The notes: generated by a model not told the origin, from the sequence alone. Positions 36,878 through 49,679 are shown, counted from the stretch's first letter. The stretch is 64,000 bases of DNA from Microbacterium flavum (GCF_018717645.1 NZ_JAFLHG010000011.1:62001-126000), one strand, 5' to 3'. Numbers and translations: made by a program.

Positions 36878-38956
36878 TCATCCCTCCATCCGGAACAGGT
36901 GAAGGGCCGTGCCGGGCAGGATCACCGTATCGCCGGGCGCGAAGGACGGTGCCTCGTCGGCGGGACGCTCGGGCACACTGGACCAGAGCGACGTGTACCG
37001 GGCGACCCCTTCGATGCGGGGCAGGGTCACCTCGATGGCACGCTCATTGCCGTGCACGATCAGGAGGATCGCGTTCGGCTCCTCGTGTTCGGGCGTCGAA
37101 CGGGCGGCGTACTGCAGGGTGCGGTGCTCGGCGCTCGTCCAGCGGTCGTGCGACATCGTCTCGCCGTTCTCGTCGTACCAGTCGATGACGGAGGCGTTGG
37201 GCACGATCTGCGTGTCGTGGGCGAACCGACGCGGCCGGATGGCGGGGTTCTCGTGCCGCAGCCGGATGAGCGTCCGCGCGTGGGCGAGAAGGTCCTCCTG
37301 CCACGGGGCGAGGTGCCAGTTCACCCAGGTCAGCGGGGAGTCGTGGCAATACGCGTTGTTGTTGCCGCGCTGCGTCCGCCCCATCTCGTCGCCGGCGGTG
37401 ATCATCGGGACCCCGGCCGACAGGAGCAGCGTCCCGAGGATGTTCCGCATCGCCTTGCGGCGGGTGGCCAGGATCTGCGGGTTGTCCGTCGGGCCCTCCG
37501 CACCGTGGTTGAACGAGCGGTTGGTGTCGGTGCCGTCGCGGTTCTGTTCGCCGTTTCCCATGTTGTGCTTGACGTCGTAGGAGACGAGGTCGCGCAGGGT
37601 GAACCCGTCGTGCGCCGTGACGAAGTTGATGCCCGCAAGAGGGCCGCGGCGCTCGTCGAAGGTGTTCGAGGACCCCGCCAGGCGCGTCGCGAGCCCCCCG
37701 ACGCCCGCGGGCGGGGTGCCCGCGCGGCGCGAGTAGTCCACGTCGCTGAGCCAGAAGTTGCGTACCCGGTCGCGGTACCGGTCGTTCCATTCACTCCACC
37801 CGGCGCCGAAGTTCCCGGTCTGCCAGCCGCCCATCCCGACGTCCCAGGGCTCGGCGATCATCTTGCGACCGGCGAGCTGCGGGTCGGCGATGATCTGCCG
37901 GAGGAGAGGGTGGTCGGGGGTGAACTCGTGCCGGGCATCGCGGCCGAGCGTGGCGGCGAGGTCGAAGCGGAAGCCGTCGATCTGCACCTCCTGCACCCAG
38001 TAGCGCAGGGAGTCGACGATGAGGCGTGCGGCGGCATCCGTCGACGTGTTCACGGAGTTCCCGCATCCCGTCACGTCGATGTAGGCGCCGTCCTCGTGCT
38101 GGCGGTAGTAGCCCGCGTTGTCGATCCCGCGCAGGCTCGACCGGGGGGCTCCCAGATCCAGCTCGGAGGTGTGGTTGTAGACGACATCGAGGATCACCTC
38201 GATCCCCGCGGCATGCAGCGAGCGGACCATGTCCTTGACCTCGCGCAGGACCGCGTCGGGACCTGCGGCGATGGCCTCCGCCGTCGCGTACGCGCCGTGC
38301 GGGGAGAAGAAGTTCAGCGTGTTGTAGCCCCAGTAGTTCGTGAGGCCGTGATGGAGGAGGCGCGGCTCCGTCTCGAACGCGTGGATCGGCAGCAGCTCCA
38401 CGGCGGTGACGCCGAGGGTCTGCAGGTGCTCGATCGCCGCGGGGTGGCCGAGCCCCGCGTAGGTGCCGTGCAGGGCCGGAGGCACACCGGGATGCCGCTT
38501 CGTGAGCCCCTTGAGGTGCGCCTCGTAGATGACCGTCCGATCCATCGGCGTCTCAGGGTGGGCGACGCCCGCCCAGTCGTAGGAGGTGTCGACGACGACC
38601 GATCGCCACTCGCCGATGCGCACCGGCGCGAGCCCCCGCGCGTACGGATCGAGGAGCAGCGTCTCCTTGTTGAACGTGTTGCGCGCCCCGGTGGGACCGT
38701 CCACGCGCAGAGCGTAGTGAGCGCCCGGCCGGAGCTCCGGCGTCGTGACCTCCCACACGTCGCCGCCGACGGGAGTCAGCGGGAGCGACCCGATGATCCA
38801 GTCGAGGTCGGTGGCGTCGACGAGGACGAGCTCGACGGCGGATGCCCCTTCCGACCACACCCGGAGGGTGCCGCCGGTCGGGCCGAGCGTCACCCCGAGA
38901 CCGTCGTAGACGGGGGAGCGGAACGCAGGACGAGGGAGCGGCTTCGGGCTGGCCAT
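36878..38956 (-). CDS. glgX: Glycogen debranching enzyme (isoamylase type)
   Basis: GlgX hydrolyses alpha-1,6 branches of limit dextrins. The 692-residue GH13_11 protein has an N-terminal CBM48 domain, nucleophile D332 (IDGFRFDLA), acid/base E369 (MIAEPWD) and the NFVTAHDGFTLRDLVSY segment. Length and motifs fit the GlgX/TreX group. The ATG follows TACTGT by 7 nt; longer in-frame extensions run antisense to the desulfurase gene and are rejected. It is the first gene of glgX-glgE-glgB. Confidence 0.95.
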   Translation of the reverse strand: MASPKPLPRPAFRSPVYDGLGVTLGPTGGTLRVWSEGASAVELVLVDATDLDWIIGSLPLTPVGGDVWEVTTPELRPGAHYALRVDGPTGARNTFNKETLLLDPYARGLAPVRIGEWRSVVVDTSYDWAGVAHPETPMDRTVIYEAHLKGLTKRHPGVPPALHGTYAGLGHPAAIEHLQTLGVTAVELLPIHAFETEPRLLHHGLTNYWGYNTLNFFSPHGAYATAEAIAAGPDAVLREVKDMVRSLHAAGIEVILDVVYNHTSELDLGAPRSSLRGIDNAGYYRQHEDGAYIDVTGCGNSVNTSTDAAARLIVDSLRYWVQEVQIDGFRFDLAATLGRDARHEFTPDHPLLRQIIADPQLAGRKMIAEPWDVGMGGWQTGNFGAGWSEWNDRYRDRVRNFWLSDVDYSRRAGTPPAGVGGLATRLAGSSNTFDERRGPLAGINFVTAHDGFTLRDLVSYDVKHNMGNGEQNRDGTDTNRSFNHGAEGPTDNPQILATRRKAMRNILGTLLLSAGVPMITAGDEMGRTQRGNNNAYCHDSPLTWVNWHLAPWQEDLLAHARTLIRLRHENPAIRPRRFAHDTQIVPNASVIDWYDENGETMSHDRWTSAEHRTLQYAARSTPEHEEPNAILLIVHGNERAIEVTLPRIEGVARYTSLWSSVPERPADEAPSFAPGDTVILPGTALHLFRMEG

Positions 38957-38963
38957 GCGAACT

Positions 38964-38969
38964 ACAGTA
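38964..38969 (-). promoter_or_regulatory. -10 box for the glgX operon
   Basis: TACTGT (minus strand) ends 7 nt before the glgX ATG, with no Shine-Dalgarno between. Confidence 0.5.
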
Positions 38970-39034
38970 GTAACGCCCGGGGCGGGCGGCGTGCCGCTTC
39001 TCGGCATCGACGACCGGAACGGCGGAGGAGGCGC

Positions 39035-40207
39035 ATGGTCTACCTCGATCACGCGGCATCCACCCCCCTGCGAAGCAGCGCCCGGGACGCGTGGCTCGCC
39101 GCGTCGCAGACGGCCGCGAACGCCTCGTCCGTGCACGGCTCCGGGCAGGCCGCGCGCCGCCTCCTGGAGGATGCCCGGGAGGGAGTGGCCGAGCTGCTGG
39201 GGTGCCAGAGCATCGAGGTCGTGTTCACCAGCGGCGGCACGGAGGCGGTGAACCTCGCCCTCCAGGGCCTCTGGTGGTCGCGCGAGGACGGCCGCGAGGC
39301 GGTGGTCCTGCCTGACGGCGAGCACCACGCGACCCTCGACACGGTCGCCTGGCTGCAGACGCAGGGCGCCGACGTGCGCTCCGTCCCGCTCGACGCGCTC
39401 GGACGGATCGATGCGGACCTGTTCGCGGAGCGCCTCCCCGGCGCCGCGCTGGCCACCGCTCTCGTGGTGAACAACGAGGTCGGCACGGTGCAGGATGCCG
39501 CGGCCCTGACGGCGGCAGCCGCGGATGCCGACGTGCCGCTGCACCTGGATGCCGTCGGCGCGATCGGGCACCTCCCCGTGTCCTTCGCCGCCCTCCGGGG
39601 CCCGGGGGCGGCGCCCACGGGACTCGTGGCGCTGAGCGCGTCCGGCCATAAGTTCGGCGCGCCCGTCGGAACGGGAGTCCTCGTCGTCTCACGTCACGCG
39701 CGCCTCGCGCCGATCCTGCACGGCGGCGGTCAGCAGCGCGGCCTCCGGTCGGGCAGCCCCGATGTCGCCGGTGCGGCCGCGTTCGCGGCGGCCCTGGATG
39801 AGGCGACGCGCGAGCGGGATGCCGAGGCGCAGCGGTTGACCGCACTCGGCGCGCGCCTGGCGGACGGCATCCTGCGCCTCGTGCCGGGCGCGGAGATCCT
39901 CGGAGACCGGGTCGCGCGCGTGCCGGGGAACGTGCACGCCCTCTTCCCCGGAGCGCAGGGCGAGTCGCTGCTGTTCCTCCTCGACCGCGCGGGCATCTCG
40001 GTGTCGACCGGGTCTGCGTGCCAGGCCGGCGTCGCGGAGCCCTCGCACGTCGTCCTGGCCCTCGGTCGCGACGAACGCGCCGCGCGATCGGTTCTGCGGA
40101 TGACGCTCGGACGCACCTCGACGGACGGCGACATCGACGCTCTGCTGGCCGCGCTGCCGGATGCCTACGCGCGCGCCTCCGGGGCTCGCTCAGCCAGGCG
40201 CTCGTAG
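39035..40207 (+). CDS. Cysteine desulfurase (NifS/IscS family)
   Basis: This PLP enzyme takes sulfur from cysteine. The 390-residue protein has PLP lysine K206 (SASGHKFGAP), active cysteine C329 (STGSACQAG), and the GGTEAVNLAL and NNEVGT segments. A long in-frame extension upstream runs antisense through glgX and is not coding; the ATG is preceded by GGAGGAGG. It lies 9 nt before mnmA, the tRNA 2-thiolase, so it probably supplies sulfur for tRNA thiolation. Its stop codon TAG forms the first three bases of the mnmA -10 box. Confidence 0.95.
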   Translation: MVYLDHAASTPLRSSARDAWLAASQTAANASSVHGSGQAARRLLEDAREGVAELLGCQSIEVVFTSGGTEAVNLALQGLWWSREDGREAVVLPDGEHHATLDTVAWLQTQGADVRSVPLDALGRIDADLFAERLPGAALATALVVNNEVGTVQDAAALTAAAADADVPLHLDAVGAIGHLPVSFAALRGPGAAPTGLVALSASGHKFGAPVGTGVLVVSRHARLAPILHGGGQQRGLRSGSPDVAGAAAFAAALDEATRERDAEAQRLTALGARLADGILRLVPGAEILGDRVARVPGNVHALFPGAQGESLLFLLDRAGISVSTGSACQAGVAEPSHVVLALGRDERAARSVLRMTLGRTSTDGDIDALLAALPDAYARASGARSARRS

Positions 40208-40210
40208 ACT
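40205..40210 (+). promoter_or_regulatory. -10 box for mnmA, overlapping the desulfurase stop codon
   Basis: TAGACT ends 6 nt before the mnmA ATG. Its TAG is the stop codon of the preceding gene. Confidence 0.55.
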
Positions 40211-40216
40211 GGTCGC

Positions 40217-41314
40217 ATGCGGATCCTGGCGGCCATGAGCGGCGGCGTCGACTCCGCGGTGGCGGCTGCCCGGGCCGTCGAGGCGGGGCACGACGTCGTC
40301 GGCGTGCACCTCGCGCTCTCGCGGGCCGGCGGGACGCTCCGCACCGGAAGCCGCGGCTGCTGCACGATCGAGGATGCGATGGATGCCCGCCGTGCGGCGG
40401 ACCTCCTGGGCATCCCGTTCTACGTCTGGGACTTCTCCGAGCGCTTCCGCGAGGACGTGATCGCCGACTTCGTCTCCGAGTACCAGGCGGGCCGTACGCC
40501 GAACCCGTGCATGCGCTGCAACGAGAAGATCAAGTTCGCCGCGCTTCTCGAGCGCGCTCTCGAGCTCGGCTTCGATGCGGTCTGCACCGGCCACTATGCG
40601 ACTCTCGTCCACGCCCCGGAGGGACTCGAGCTCCATCGCGCGAGCGACGAGGCGAAGGACCAGTCCTACGTGCTGGGCGTCCTGACCGCGGAGCAGCTCG
40701 CCCACACCTACTTCCCGCTGGGGACGACCCCCTCCAAGGCCGTCGTCCGTGCGGAGGCCGCGGCGCGCGGACTCACCGTCGCGCAGAAGCCGGACAGCCA
40801 TGACATCTGCTTCATCCCCGACGGGGACACCCGCGGGTGGCTTGCGGAGAAGGTGGGCACGCAGACGGGCGATATCGTCGACCGCTCCGGTGCCGTGGTC
40901 GGCAGTCACGAGGGTGCGCACGCCTTCACCGTCGGCCAGCGCCGAGGGCTCTCGCTGGGCATGCCGGCACCCGACGGCAAGCCGCGGTTCGTGCTCGAGG
41001 TGCGCCCCGTGACGAACACGGTCGTCGTGGGCCCGAAGGACGCCCTCGCGACGGCGGAGATCGCCGGCGTGCGGCGCAGCTGGGCGGGCCGAGCTCCCGC
41101 ATCCGACGCGTTCCGGTGCCACGTGCAGATCCGGGCCCACGCCGAACCCGTTCCCGCGCACGCCGTGATCGGGTCGGACGGCGTCGTGGTCCGTCCGGAC
41201 GTGCCGTTCGAGGGCGTCGCGCCCGGTCAGACGGCGGTGCTCTACGAGGGCACCCGTGTCATCGGCCAGTTCACGATCGACCGCACCGTGTCGGCCGCGC
41301 CGCTGCCCGTCTGA
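40217..41314 (+). CDS. mnmA: tRNA 2-thiouridylase MnmA
   Basis: MnmA thiolates U34 of tRNAs for Lys, Glu and Gln. The 365-residue protein has the PP-loop SGGVDS (8-13), the catalytic cysteine pair C101 (NPCMRCN) and C198 ([10 protein letters not shown]), and the C-terminal beta-barrel. It directly follows the cysteine desulfurase, its likely sulfur donor. No Shine-Dalgarno is present, consistent with a leaderless message from the overlapping -10. Confidence 0.96.
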   Translation: MRILAAMSGGVDSAVAAARAVEAGHDVVGVHLALSRAGGTLRTGSRGCCTIEDAMDARRAADLLGIPFYVWDFSERFREDVIADFVSEYQAGRTPNPCMRCNEKIKFAALLERALELGFDAVCTGHYATLVHAPEGLELHRASDEAKDQSYVLGVLTAEQLAHTYFPLGTTPSKAVVRAEAAARGLTVAQKPDSHDICFIPDGDTRGWLAEKVGTQTGDIVDRSGAVVGSHEGAHAFTVGQRRGLSLGMPAPDGKPRFVLEVRPVTNTVVVGPKDALATAEIAGVRRSWAGRAPASDAFRCHVQIRAHAEPVPAHAVIGSDGVVVRPDVPFEGVAPGQTAVLYEGTRVIGQFTIDRTVSAAPLPV

Positions 41315-41345
41315 CCTCTCGCGGGTCCTCGCGTCCATCCTCTCG

Positions 41346-41383
41346 TCCACACGCGGGCGATCCGGAGCCCTGTCCACTGATGC
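41346..41383 (+). promoter_or_regulatory. Weak fourth copy of the two-part element
   Basis: TCCACACGC (41346) and TCCACTGATGC (41373) start exactly 27 bp apart, the period of the three perfect copies. Thirteen of 20 block positions match. It lies 73 nt before the 41457 gene. Chance similarity is possible. Confidence 0.25.
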
Positions 41384-41456
41384 GGCGGATCCGCCTCCGC
41401 GAGCAGACGCGCGTGGGTAGCGTGGCGCCCGACCGAGCCGGACGGAAGAGGTGCGC

Positions 41457-42137
41457 ATGGGCGAGCACACGCGGGGCGACGAGCCACGGAAGCGGAGGCG
41501 ACGGAGGCCGGCCGTTCTGGCCGGAGGTGCCGCCGTCGCGGCCATCGTCGTGATCGCCCTCACGACCGGTGCGATCACGTCGGGCGGGCACGGCCCCGTG
41601 GGCCCGCCGGCAGCGACCGGGAGCGCGCGGCTCGTCGAGGTGATCGGGACGGAGGCCATCCGGCAGGACGGCGCCGTCATCGCGACCCCGTGCTTCGCAT
41701 ACCGCCTCCCGGACGTCGGCGCCGCGTGGGAGCTCGTCGAAGGCTCGCGCGGCTGCGCGAGCTCGGTCGTGCCCGCCGGGGGCGATGCGCTGTCCCAATT
41801 CCATGTGCGCGGGATGCTCCGACCCGCCGATCCCGCGGCGGCTCTGGAGGAGGCGGTGCGGGACGCCCGGGATGGCGGCGAGCACGTGGACAGCGCGGAG
41901 CTCGTGGAAATCGAGGGCCGGACCGTCGCGCGGCTGACGCTGTCGACCCGCGACGGGCTGCGGATCGCGACCTACCTCGTGCCCATCGCGCCCGTCGCGG
42001 CGCACGAGGGGACCGCCGTCGCCCTCGTCGACATCGGGTCGGTCGTCGGGGAGTGGTCCGACGGCGTCGTCGCCCACATCATCGGCTCCCTTCCCGACGC
42101 GGGAGCACCCCCGCCCGCCGGTGTCGGAGGTGGTTCG

Positions 42138-42140
<3 letters not shown>
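41457..42140 (+). CDS. Single-pass membrane-anchored protein, function unknown
   Basis: This 227-residue protein is unrecognised. A basic start (KRRRRR) precedes one hydrophobic segment at residues about 22-42, so most of the chain is predicted outside the membrane. That part has two cysteines (CFAY and GCASS) that could pair, and a mixed alpha/beta look without a known motif. GGAAGAGG lies upstream of the ATG. Its TAG stop is also the start of the ligA -10 box. Confidence 0.75.
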
Positions 42141-44474
<2,334 letters not shown>

Positions 44475-44499
44475 CGCCTTCTCGGGCCGTGCCCCGCGC

Positions 44500-46197
44500 T
44501 CAGCCGCGGGTGAGCTTCAGCAGCGACTCGCGCACCTGTCGGCGCAGCACCTTCCCGATGAGCGAGGTGGGCAGCTCGTCCACGACGAAGATGCGCCGCG
44601 GCACCTTGTAGGGCGTGAGAATGCCGCGCGCGAACTCGCGGATCGAGTCGACGTCGACGTCTGCGGCATCATCGAGCACCACCGCCGCGACGACCTCCTC
44701 GCCCGAGTGGTCGCTCGGAAGGCCGACGACCGCCGCATCGACGACGTGGGGATGCTGGCGGAGGGCGTTCTCGACCTCGGTCGGAGCCACGTTGAACCCG
44801 CCCGTGATGATGAGCTCCTTGATGCGATCGACGATGCGGACGAAGCCCTCCTCGTCGATCTGAACGATGTCGCCGGTGCGGAACCAGCCGTCGACGAAGA
44901 CGTCCTCGGTGGCTTCGGGCTTGCCGTAGTAGCCCTGGAAGACCTGAGGCCCGCGCACGATCAGCTCGCCGCGTTCACCCGGCGGCACGTCGCGGGTCGG
45001 CTCGTCGGGGTCGACGACGCGGCACTCGGTGCCGGGCAGCGGCAGGCCGACGGTGCCGGGCTTGCGGTTGGGAGCGACGGGATTCGCCATGAGGACGGGC
45101 GAACACTCCGAAAGGCCGTATCCCTCGACGAGGTAGCCGCCCGTGGCGGCTTCGAACGGCACCACGAGGTCGTGCGGCAGTGCCATCGCGCCGGAGATGG
45201 CGACCTCGGTCCCCGCGAGGGAGACACCCTCGGCCTGCGCGGCCTTGAGGAGCCGGTCGGCGATCGGCGGCACGAGCGGGAGGAAGGTCGCCGGGTGCTT
45301 TTTCGTCACGTCGAGCACCATCGCCGGGTCGAAGCGCGGGAAGAGGACGAGGCGGGCGCCCATCGACATCGCGAAGGTCAGGCAGAGGGTCAGCCCGTAC
45401 GCGTGGAACATGGGGAGCACGGCGTAGACCACGCATCCCTCGCCGGGACGGATCGAGGGGACCCAGGCCTGCGCCTGCCGCGCGTTGGCGAGAAGGTTCC
45501 GGTGCGTGAGCACGGCGCCCTTCGGCGTTCCGGTGGTGCCGCTCGTGTACTGGATGATCGCGACGTCGTCGGTGGCGGGCTGCGGGAAGGACTCCGGGAG
45601 CGGCGGCACCTGCAGGAGCTTCTCCCAGGCGACGGCCCCGGTCGTGCGCTCGGTGAGCGCGGAGCGCGACGCGCGGGCCTTCGCGACGGGGAGCCGGAGC
45701 GCGATGCGGAGCGAGAAGGGCATGGCGCGTGTCACATCGACGCTGATGAGGTTCGTCACGGCGAGGTCGGCGGGGAAGTCCTGGACGGTCTGGACGACCT
45801 TGCTCCACACGATCGCGGTCTTCGCGCCGTGGTCCTCGAACTGCTTGCGCAGCTCCCGGGGCGTGTAGAGCGGGTTGTGCTCGATCGCCACCGCTCCCAG
45901 GCGCAGGATCGCGTAGAAGGCGATGATGTGCTGGGGGCAGTTCGGCAGCACGATCGCCACCGTGTCGCCCTTGCCGACGCCGAGGGTCCTGAGGGCTGCG
46001 GCGGCGCGCGCAACGGCATCCACCAGCTCGCGGTACGACATCGTCCTTCCGAAGAACTGCAGCGCGGGCGCGTCGGGGTAGTCGCGGGCGGAGGCGTCGA
46101 CGATGTCGAGCAGCGACCCGGCGACGGGGTCGAGGTCGTCCGGAACTCCGTCTGCGTAGCTGCGGATCCAGGGGCGAGGAGGCTCGTACGTGCTCAC
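44500..46197 (-). CDS. Long-chain fatty acid-CoA ligase (AMP-binding)
   Basis: This 565-residue adenylating enzyme activates fatty acids to acyl-CoA. Typical motifs are present: YTSGTTGTPKGAVLTH (P-loop), the YGLSE box, GWFRTGD and the C-terminal KVLRRQVRE lysine region. Length fits FadD-type enzymes. The GTG chosen lies 7 nt after a TAGGCT box; an upstream in-frame start would run into the divergent gatC promoter. Chain-length specificity cannot be read. It converges with ligA. Confidence 0.93.
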   Translation of the reverse strand: MSTYEPPRPWIRSYADGVPDDLDPVAGSLLDIVDASARDYPDAPALQFFGRTMSYRELVDAVARAAAALRTLGVGKGDTVAIVLPNCPQHIIAFYAILRLGAVAIEHNPLYTPRELRKQFEDHGAKTAIVWSKVVQTVQDFPADLAVTNLISVDVTRAMPFSLRIALRLPVAKARASRSALTERTTGAVAWEKLLQVPPLPESFPQPATDDVAIIQYTSGTTGTPKGAVLTHRNLLANARQAQAWVPSIRPGEGCVVYAVLPMFHAYGLTLCLTFAMSMGARLVLFPRFDPAMVLDVTKKHPATFLPLVPPIADRLLKAAQAEGVSLAGTEVAISGAMALPHDLVVPFEAATGGYLVEGYGLSECSPVLMANPVAPNRKPGTVGLPLPGTECRVVDPDEPTRDVPPGERGELIVRGPQVFQGYYGKPEATEDVFVDGWFRTGDIVQIDEEGFVRIVDRIKELIITGGFNVAPTEVENALRQHPHVVDAAVVGLPSDHSGEEVVAAVVLDDAADVDVDSIREFARGILTPYKVPRRIFVVDELPTSLIGKVLRRQVRESLLKLTRG

Positions 46198-46204
46198 GCG
46201 GGCC

Positions 46205-46210
46205 AGCCTA
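46205..46210 (-). promoter_or_regulatory. -10 box for the acyl-CoA ligase gene
   Basis: TAGGCT (minus strand) ends 7 nt before the GTG; no Shine-Dalgarno is seen. Confidence 0.55.
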
Positions 46211-46242
46211 GCCGCGGCGACGGAGCGGGCGGGGCGCGCAAC

Positions 46243-46248
46243 TAGACT
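46243..46248 (+). promoter_or_regulatory. -10 box for gatCAB
   Basis: TAGACT lies 6 nt before the second of two consecutive GTG codons, supporting that GTG as the gatC start. Confidence 0.6.
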
Positions 46249-46254
46249 GTCGTG

Positions 46255-46554
46255 GTGTCTGAAATCACCCCTGATCTCGTCCGCCATCTCGGCGTGCTGG
46301 CCCGCATCCAGCTCGACGACGACGAGGTGGAGCGCCTGACCGGCCAGCTCTCCGCGATCGTCGACAACATCGCGAAGGTGTCCGAGGTCGCGACCCCCGA
46401 CGTCCCCGCGACGAGCCACCCGATCCCGCTCGAGAACGTCTTCCGCCCCGATGTCGTCGGCCAGATGCTGACGACCGCGCAGGTGCTCCAGAACGCGCCG
46501 GATGCCACCGACGACCGCTTCAAGGTCACCGCCATCCTGGGGGAGGAGCAGTGA
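46255..46554 (+). CDS. gatC: Asp/Glu-tRNA amidotransferase subunit C
   Basis: GatC stabilises the GatCAB complex that converts misacylated Glu-tRNA(Gln) or Asp-tRNA(Asn). The 99-residue product has the family pattern [16 protein letters not shown] near the start, then the [12 protein letters not shown] segment. The second GTG is chosen from its spacing to the -10 box. The stop overlaps gatA by GTGA. Confidence 0.95.
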   Translation: MSEITPDLVRHLGVLARIQLDDDEVERLTGQLSAIVDNIAKVSEVATPDVPATSHPIPLENVFRPDVVGQMLTTAQVLQNAPDATDDRFKVTAILGEEQ

Positions 46555-48086
46555 GCGCCGACCTCATCCGCCTGAGCGCGGCGGACCTCGCGGACAAGAT
46601 CGCCTCCGGCGAGGTGTCCAGCGTCGAGGCGACGCAGGCCCACCTCGACCGCATCGCCGACGTCGACGGCGACGTGCACGCCTTCCTCCACGTGAACGCA
46701 CAGGCCCTGGATGCCGCGCAGGACATCGATCGCCGCCGCGCCGCGGGCGAGGAGCTGGGCGAGCTCGCCGGCGTGCCGCTCGCGATCAAGGACGTCCTCG
46801 TGACGACCGACATGCCCTCCACGAGTGGATCGAAGATCCTCGAGGGGTTCCTCTCGCCGTACGACGCCACCGTCGTGGCGCGTGCACGGGCGGCGGGTCT
46901 CATCCCGCTCGGCAAGACCAACATGGACGAGTTCGCGATGGGCTCCTCGACCGAGCACTCCGCTTACGGTCCGACGCACAACCCGTGGGACCTCGACCGG
47001 ATCCCGGGCGGGTCGGGCGGTGGCTCTGCCGCCGCCGTCGCCGCTTTCGAAGCGCCGTTCGCCCTCGGCTCGGACACCGGCGGCTCCATCCGTCAGCCGG
47101 CCCACGTCACCGGCACCGTCGGGATGAAGCCCACCTACGGCGGTGTGAGCCGCTTCGGCGCGATCGCGCTGGCTTCGTCCCTCGACCAGGTGGGGCCGGT
47201 GTCTCGCACCGTCCTCGATTCCGCCCTCCTGCACGACGTCATCGGCGGCCACGACCCGAACGATGCGACCTCCCTCGCGGATGCCTGGCCCTCGTTCGCC
47301 GCCGCGGCGCGCGAAGGTGCGACCGGGGAGGTCCTCACGGGACTCAAGGTCGGCGTGATCCGCGAGCTTCCCGACTCCGGCTTCCAGGCCGGCGTGTCGG
47401 CGTCCTTCCGCGCGTCGCTCGCCCTCCTCGAAGCCCACGGCGCCGAGATCGTCGAGGTCAGCGCGCCGCACTTCGAGTACGGCGTCGCCGCCTACTACCT
47501 GATCCTCCCGGCGGAGGCGTCGAGCAACCTCGCGAAGTTCGACTCGGTGCGCTTCGGGCTGCGCGTCGACGTGCCCGGTGGCACCGTCGAGGACGTCATG
47601 GCACGCTCGCGCGAGGTCGGGTTCGGCGACGAGGTGAAGCGACGGATCATCCTCGGCACCTACGCCCTGTCCGCGGGCTACTACGACGCGTACTACGGCA
47701 GCGCGCAGAAGGTGCGCACCCTCATCCAGCGCGACTTCGACGCGGCCTTCGCCGGCGTCGACGTGATCGCGACCCCCTCGGCTCCGACGACGGCGTTCCG
47801 TCTCGGCGAGAAGGTCGACGACCCGCTGCAGATGTACCTCAACGACGTCACGACGATCCCGGTGAACCTGGCGGGGGTGCCCGGCATCTCGATCCCGTCC
47901 GGGCTCGCGGAGGAGGACGGGCTGCCGGTCGGCATCCAGTTCATCGCGCCGGCTCGTCAGGATGCGCGCCTGTACCGTGTCGGGGCGGCGCTGGAGACGC
48001 TGCTGGTCGACGAGTGGGGCGGTCCCCTGCTGGACCGTGCCCCCGCGCTCGGCTCGGCACGCAGCGATGTGGAAGGAACCCGCTGA
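46551..48086 (+). CDS. gatA: Asp/Glu-tRNA amidotransferase subunit A
   Basis: GatA is the glutaminase of GatCAB. The 511-residue amidase-signature protein has the Ser-cisSer-Lys triad K80, S155 and S179, within AIKD, the Gly/Ser loop and [10 protein letters not shown]. The GTG start overlaps gatC by 4 nt, and its stop overlaps gatB by 1 nt (TGATG), so the three subunits are translated together. Confidence 0.97.
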   Translation: MSADLIRLSAADLADKIASGEVSSVEATQAHLDRIADVDGDVHAFLHVNAQALDAAQDIDRRRAAGEELGELAGVPLAIKDVLVTTDMPSTSGSKILEGFLSPYDATVVARARAAGLIPLGKTNMDEFAMGSSTEHSAYGPTHNPWDLDRIPGGSGGGSAAAVAAFEAPFALGSDTGGSIRQPAHVTGTVGMKPTYGGVSRFGAIALASSLDQVGPVSRTVLDSALLHDVIGGHDPNDATSLADAWPSFAAAAREGATGEVLTGLKVGVIRELPDSGFQAGVSASFRASLALLEAHGAEIVEVSAPHFEYGVAAYYLILPAEASSNLAKFDSVRFGLRVDVPGGTVEDVMARSREVGFGDEVKRRIILGTYALSAGYYDAYYGSAQKVRTLIQRDFDAAFAGVDVIATPSAPTTAFRLGEKVDDPLQMYLNDVTTIPVNLAGVPGISIPSGLAEEDGLPVGIQFIAPARQDARLYRVGAALETLLVDEWGGPLLDRAPALGSARSDVEGTR

Positions 48087-49615
48087 TGGCCAAGGCTGCC
48101 CTGATGGACTTCGATGAGGCGCTCGAGCGCTACGAGCCGGTCCTCGGCTTCGAGGTGCACGTCGAGCTCAACACCGAGACGAAGATGTTCTCCGCCGCCG
48201 CGAATCCGGCGAATGAGAAGAACCACAGCGCGGGGCCGAACACGCTCGTCGCGCCCGTCGACATGGGTCTGCCCGGCTCGCTGCCCGTCGTCAACGAGAC
48301 GGCGGTCCGCTACTCGATCAGCCTCGGGCTCGCGCTCGGCTGCTCGATCGCGCCGTCGAGCCGGTTCGCGCGGAAGAACTACTTCTACCCGGACCTCGGC
48401 AAGAACTACCAGATCAGCCAGTACGACGAGCCGATCGCGTTCGAGGGTCAGGTGGAGGTCGAACTCGAAGGCGGCGACATCGTCACGGTGCCGATCGAGC
48501 GCGCGCACATGGAGGAGGATGCCGGCAAGCTCACCCACATGGGCGGCGCCACCGGCCGCATCCAGGGTGCCGAGTACTCGCTCGTCGACTACAACCGCGC
48601 CGGAGTGCCGCTCGTGGAGATCGTCACGAAGCCGATCTTCGGGGCCGAGCATCGCGCTCCCGAGCTCGCCGCGGCGTACGTGCGCGCGATCCGTGACATC
48701 GTGATCGGGCTCGGCATCTCCGAGGCGCGGATGGAGCGCGGAAACCTCCGCTGCGACGCCAACGTCTCCCTGCGACCGCGGGCCGCGGCAGGCGAGCCCG
48801 CCGCGCCGCTCGGCACGCGCACGGAGACGAAGAACGTCAACTCCATGCGGTCGGTCGAGCGTGCCGTGCGCCACGAGATCCAGCGTCAGGCGGCCATTCT
48901 CGCCGCGGGTGGGACGATCACGCAGGAGACCCGCCACTGGCACGAGGACACCGGGACCACCTCCCCGGGGCGCCCGAAGTCGGATGCGGACGACTACCGC
49001 TACTTCCCCGAGCCCGACCTCCTGCCCGTCGCGCCCTCGGCCGAGCTGATCGAGAGCCTGCGCGCGGCGCTCCCCGAGCCGCCGGCCGTGCGTCGGCGCC
49101 GTCTCAAGGCGGACTGGGGCTTCGCCGACATCGACTTCCAGGGCGTCGTCAACGCCGGCCTGCTGAACGAGGTCGAGGCGACGGTCGCGGCAGGCGCCGC
49201 CCCGGCTGCGGCACGGAAGTGGTGGATGTCGGAGATCTCCCGCATCGCCAACGCCGACGGCGTCGAGGCATCCTCGCTCGTCTCGCCGGGCTCCGTCGCA
49301 GAGCTCCAGAAGCTCGTCGACGCGGGAACGCTCACCGACAAGCTCGCCCGCCAGGTGCTGGAGGGGGTCATCGCCGGTGAGGGCTCGCCGCAGGAGGTCG
49401 TCGACGCCCGCGGGCTCGCCGTGGTCTCCGACGACGGTGCGCTCATCGCGGCGATCGACGAGGCCCTCGCGTCGCAGCCCGACGTTCTCGCGAAGATCCG
49501 CGATGGCAAGGTGCAGGCCGCCGGTGCCGTGATCGGCGCTGTGATGAAGGCGATGAAGGGGCAGGCGGACGCCGCGCGCGTGCGCGAGCTGATCCTCGAG
49601 CGCGCGGCGGGCTGA
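48086..49615 (+). CDS. gatB: Asp/Glu-tRNA amidotransferase subunit B
   Basis: GatB is the tRNA-dependent kinase/transamidase subunit. The 509-residue protein has the signature [10 protein letters not shown], the [19 protein letters not shown] segment, [15 protein letters not shown] and the C-terminal YqeY-like helical tail. It is the last gene of gatCAB; dinB follows after a separate -10 box. Confidence 0.97.
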   Translation: MAKAALMDFDEALERYEPVLGFEVHVELNTETKMFSAAANPANEKNHSAGPNTLVAPVDMGLPGSLPVVNETAVRYSISLGLALGCSIAPSSRFARKNYFYPDLGKNYQISQYDEPIAFEGQVEVELEGGDIVTVPIERAHMEEDAGKLTHMGGATGRIQGAEYSLVDYNRAGVPLVEIVTKPIFGAEHRAPELAAAYVRAIRDIVIGLGISEARMERGNLRCDANVSLRPRAAAGEPAAPLGTRTETKNVNSMRSVERAVRHEIQRQAAILAAGGTITQETRHWHEDTGTTSPGRPKSDADDYRYFPEPDLLPVAPSAELIESLRAALPEPPAVRRRRLKADWGFADIDFQGVVNAGLLNEVEATVAAGAAPAAARKWWMSEISRIANADGVEASSLVSPGSVAELQKLVDAGTLTDKLARQVLEGVIAGEGSPQEVVDARGLAVVSDDGALIAAIDEALASQPDVLAKIRDGKVQAAGAVIGAVMKAMKGQADAARVRELILERAAG

Positions 49616-49667
49616 ATCCGGCTCCACTCCAGGCCCGCCGCGCCGCCCGGATGTCGGCGGCACGCGC

Positions 49668-49673
49668 GAGAAT
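49668..49673 (+). promoter_or_regulatory. -10 box for dinB
   Basis: GAGAAT ends 6 nt before the ATG. It differs from the usual TAGAAT in its first base. I see no LexA-type SOS box nearby. Confidence 0.4.
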
Positions 49674-49679
49674 GGACAC

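Noticed and set aside
41360..41400. Intrinsic terminator after mnmA around the GCGGATCCGC palindrome
   Set aside because: The palindrome is short, has no loop of normal size and no T-run, and lies about 70 nt after the stop.
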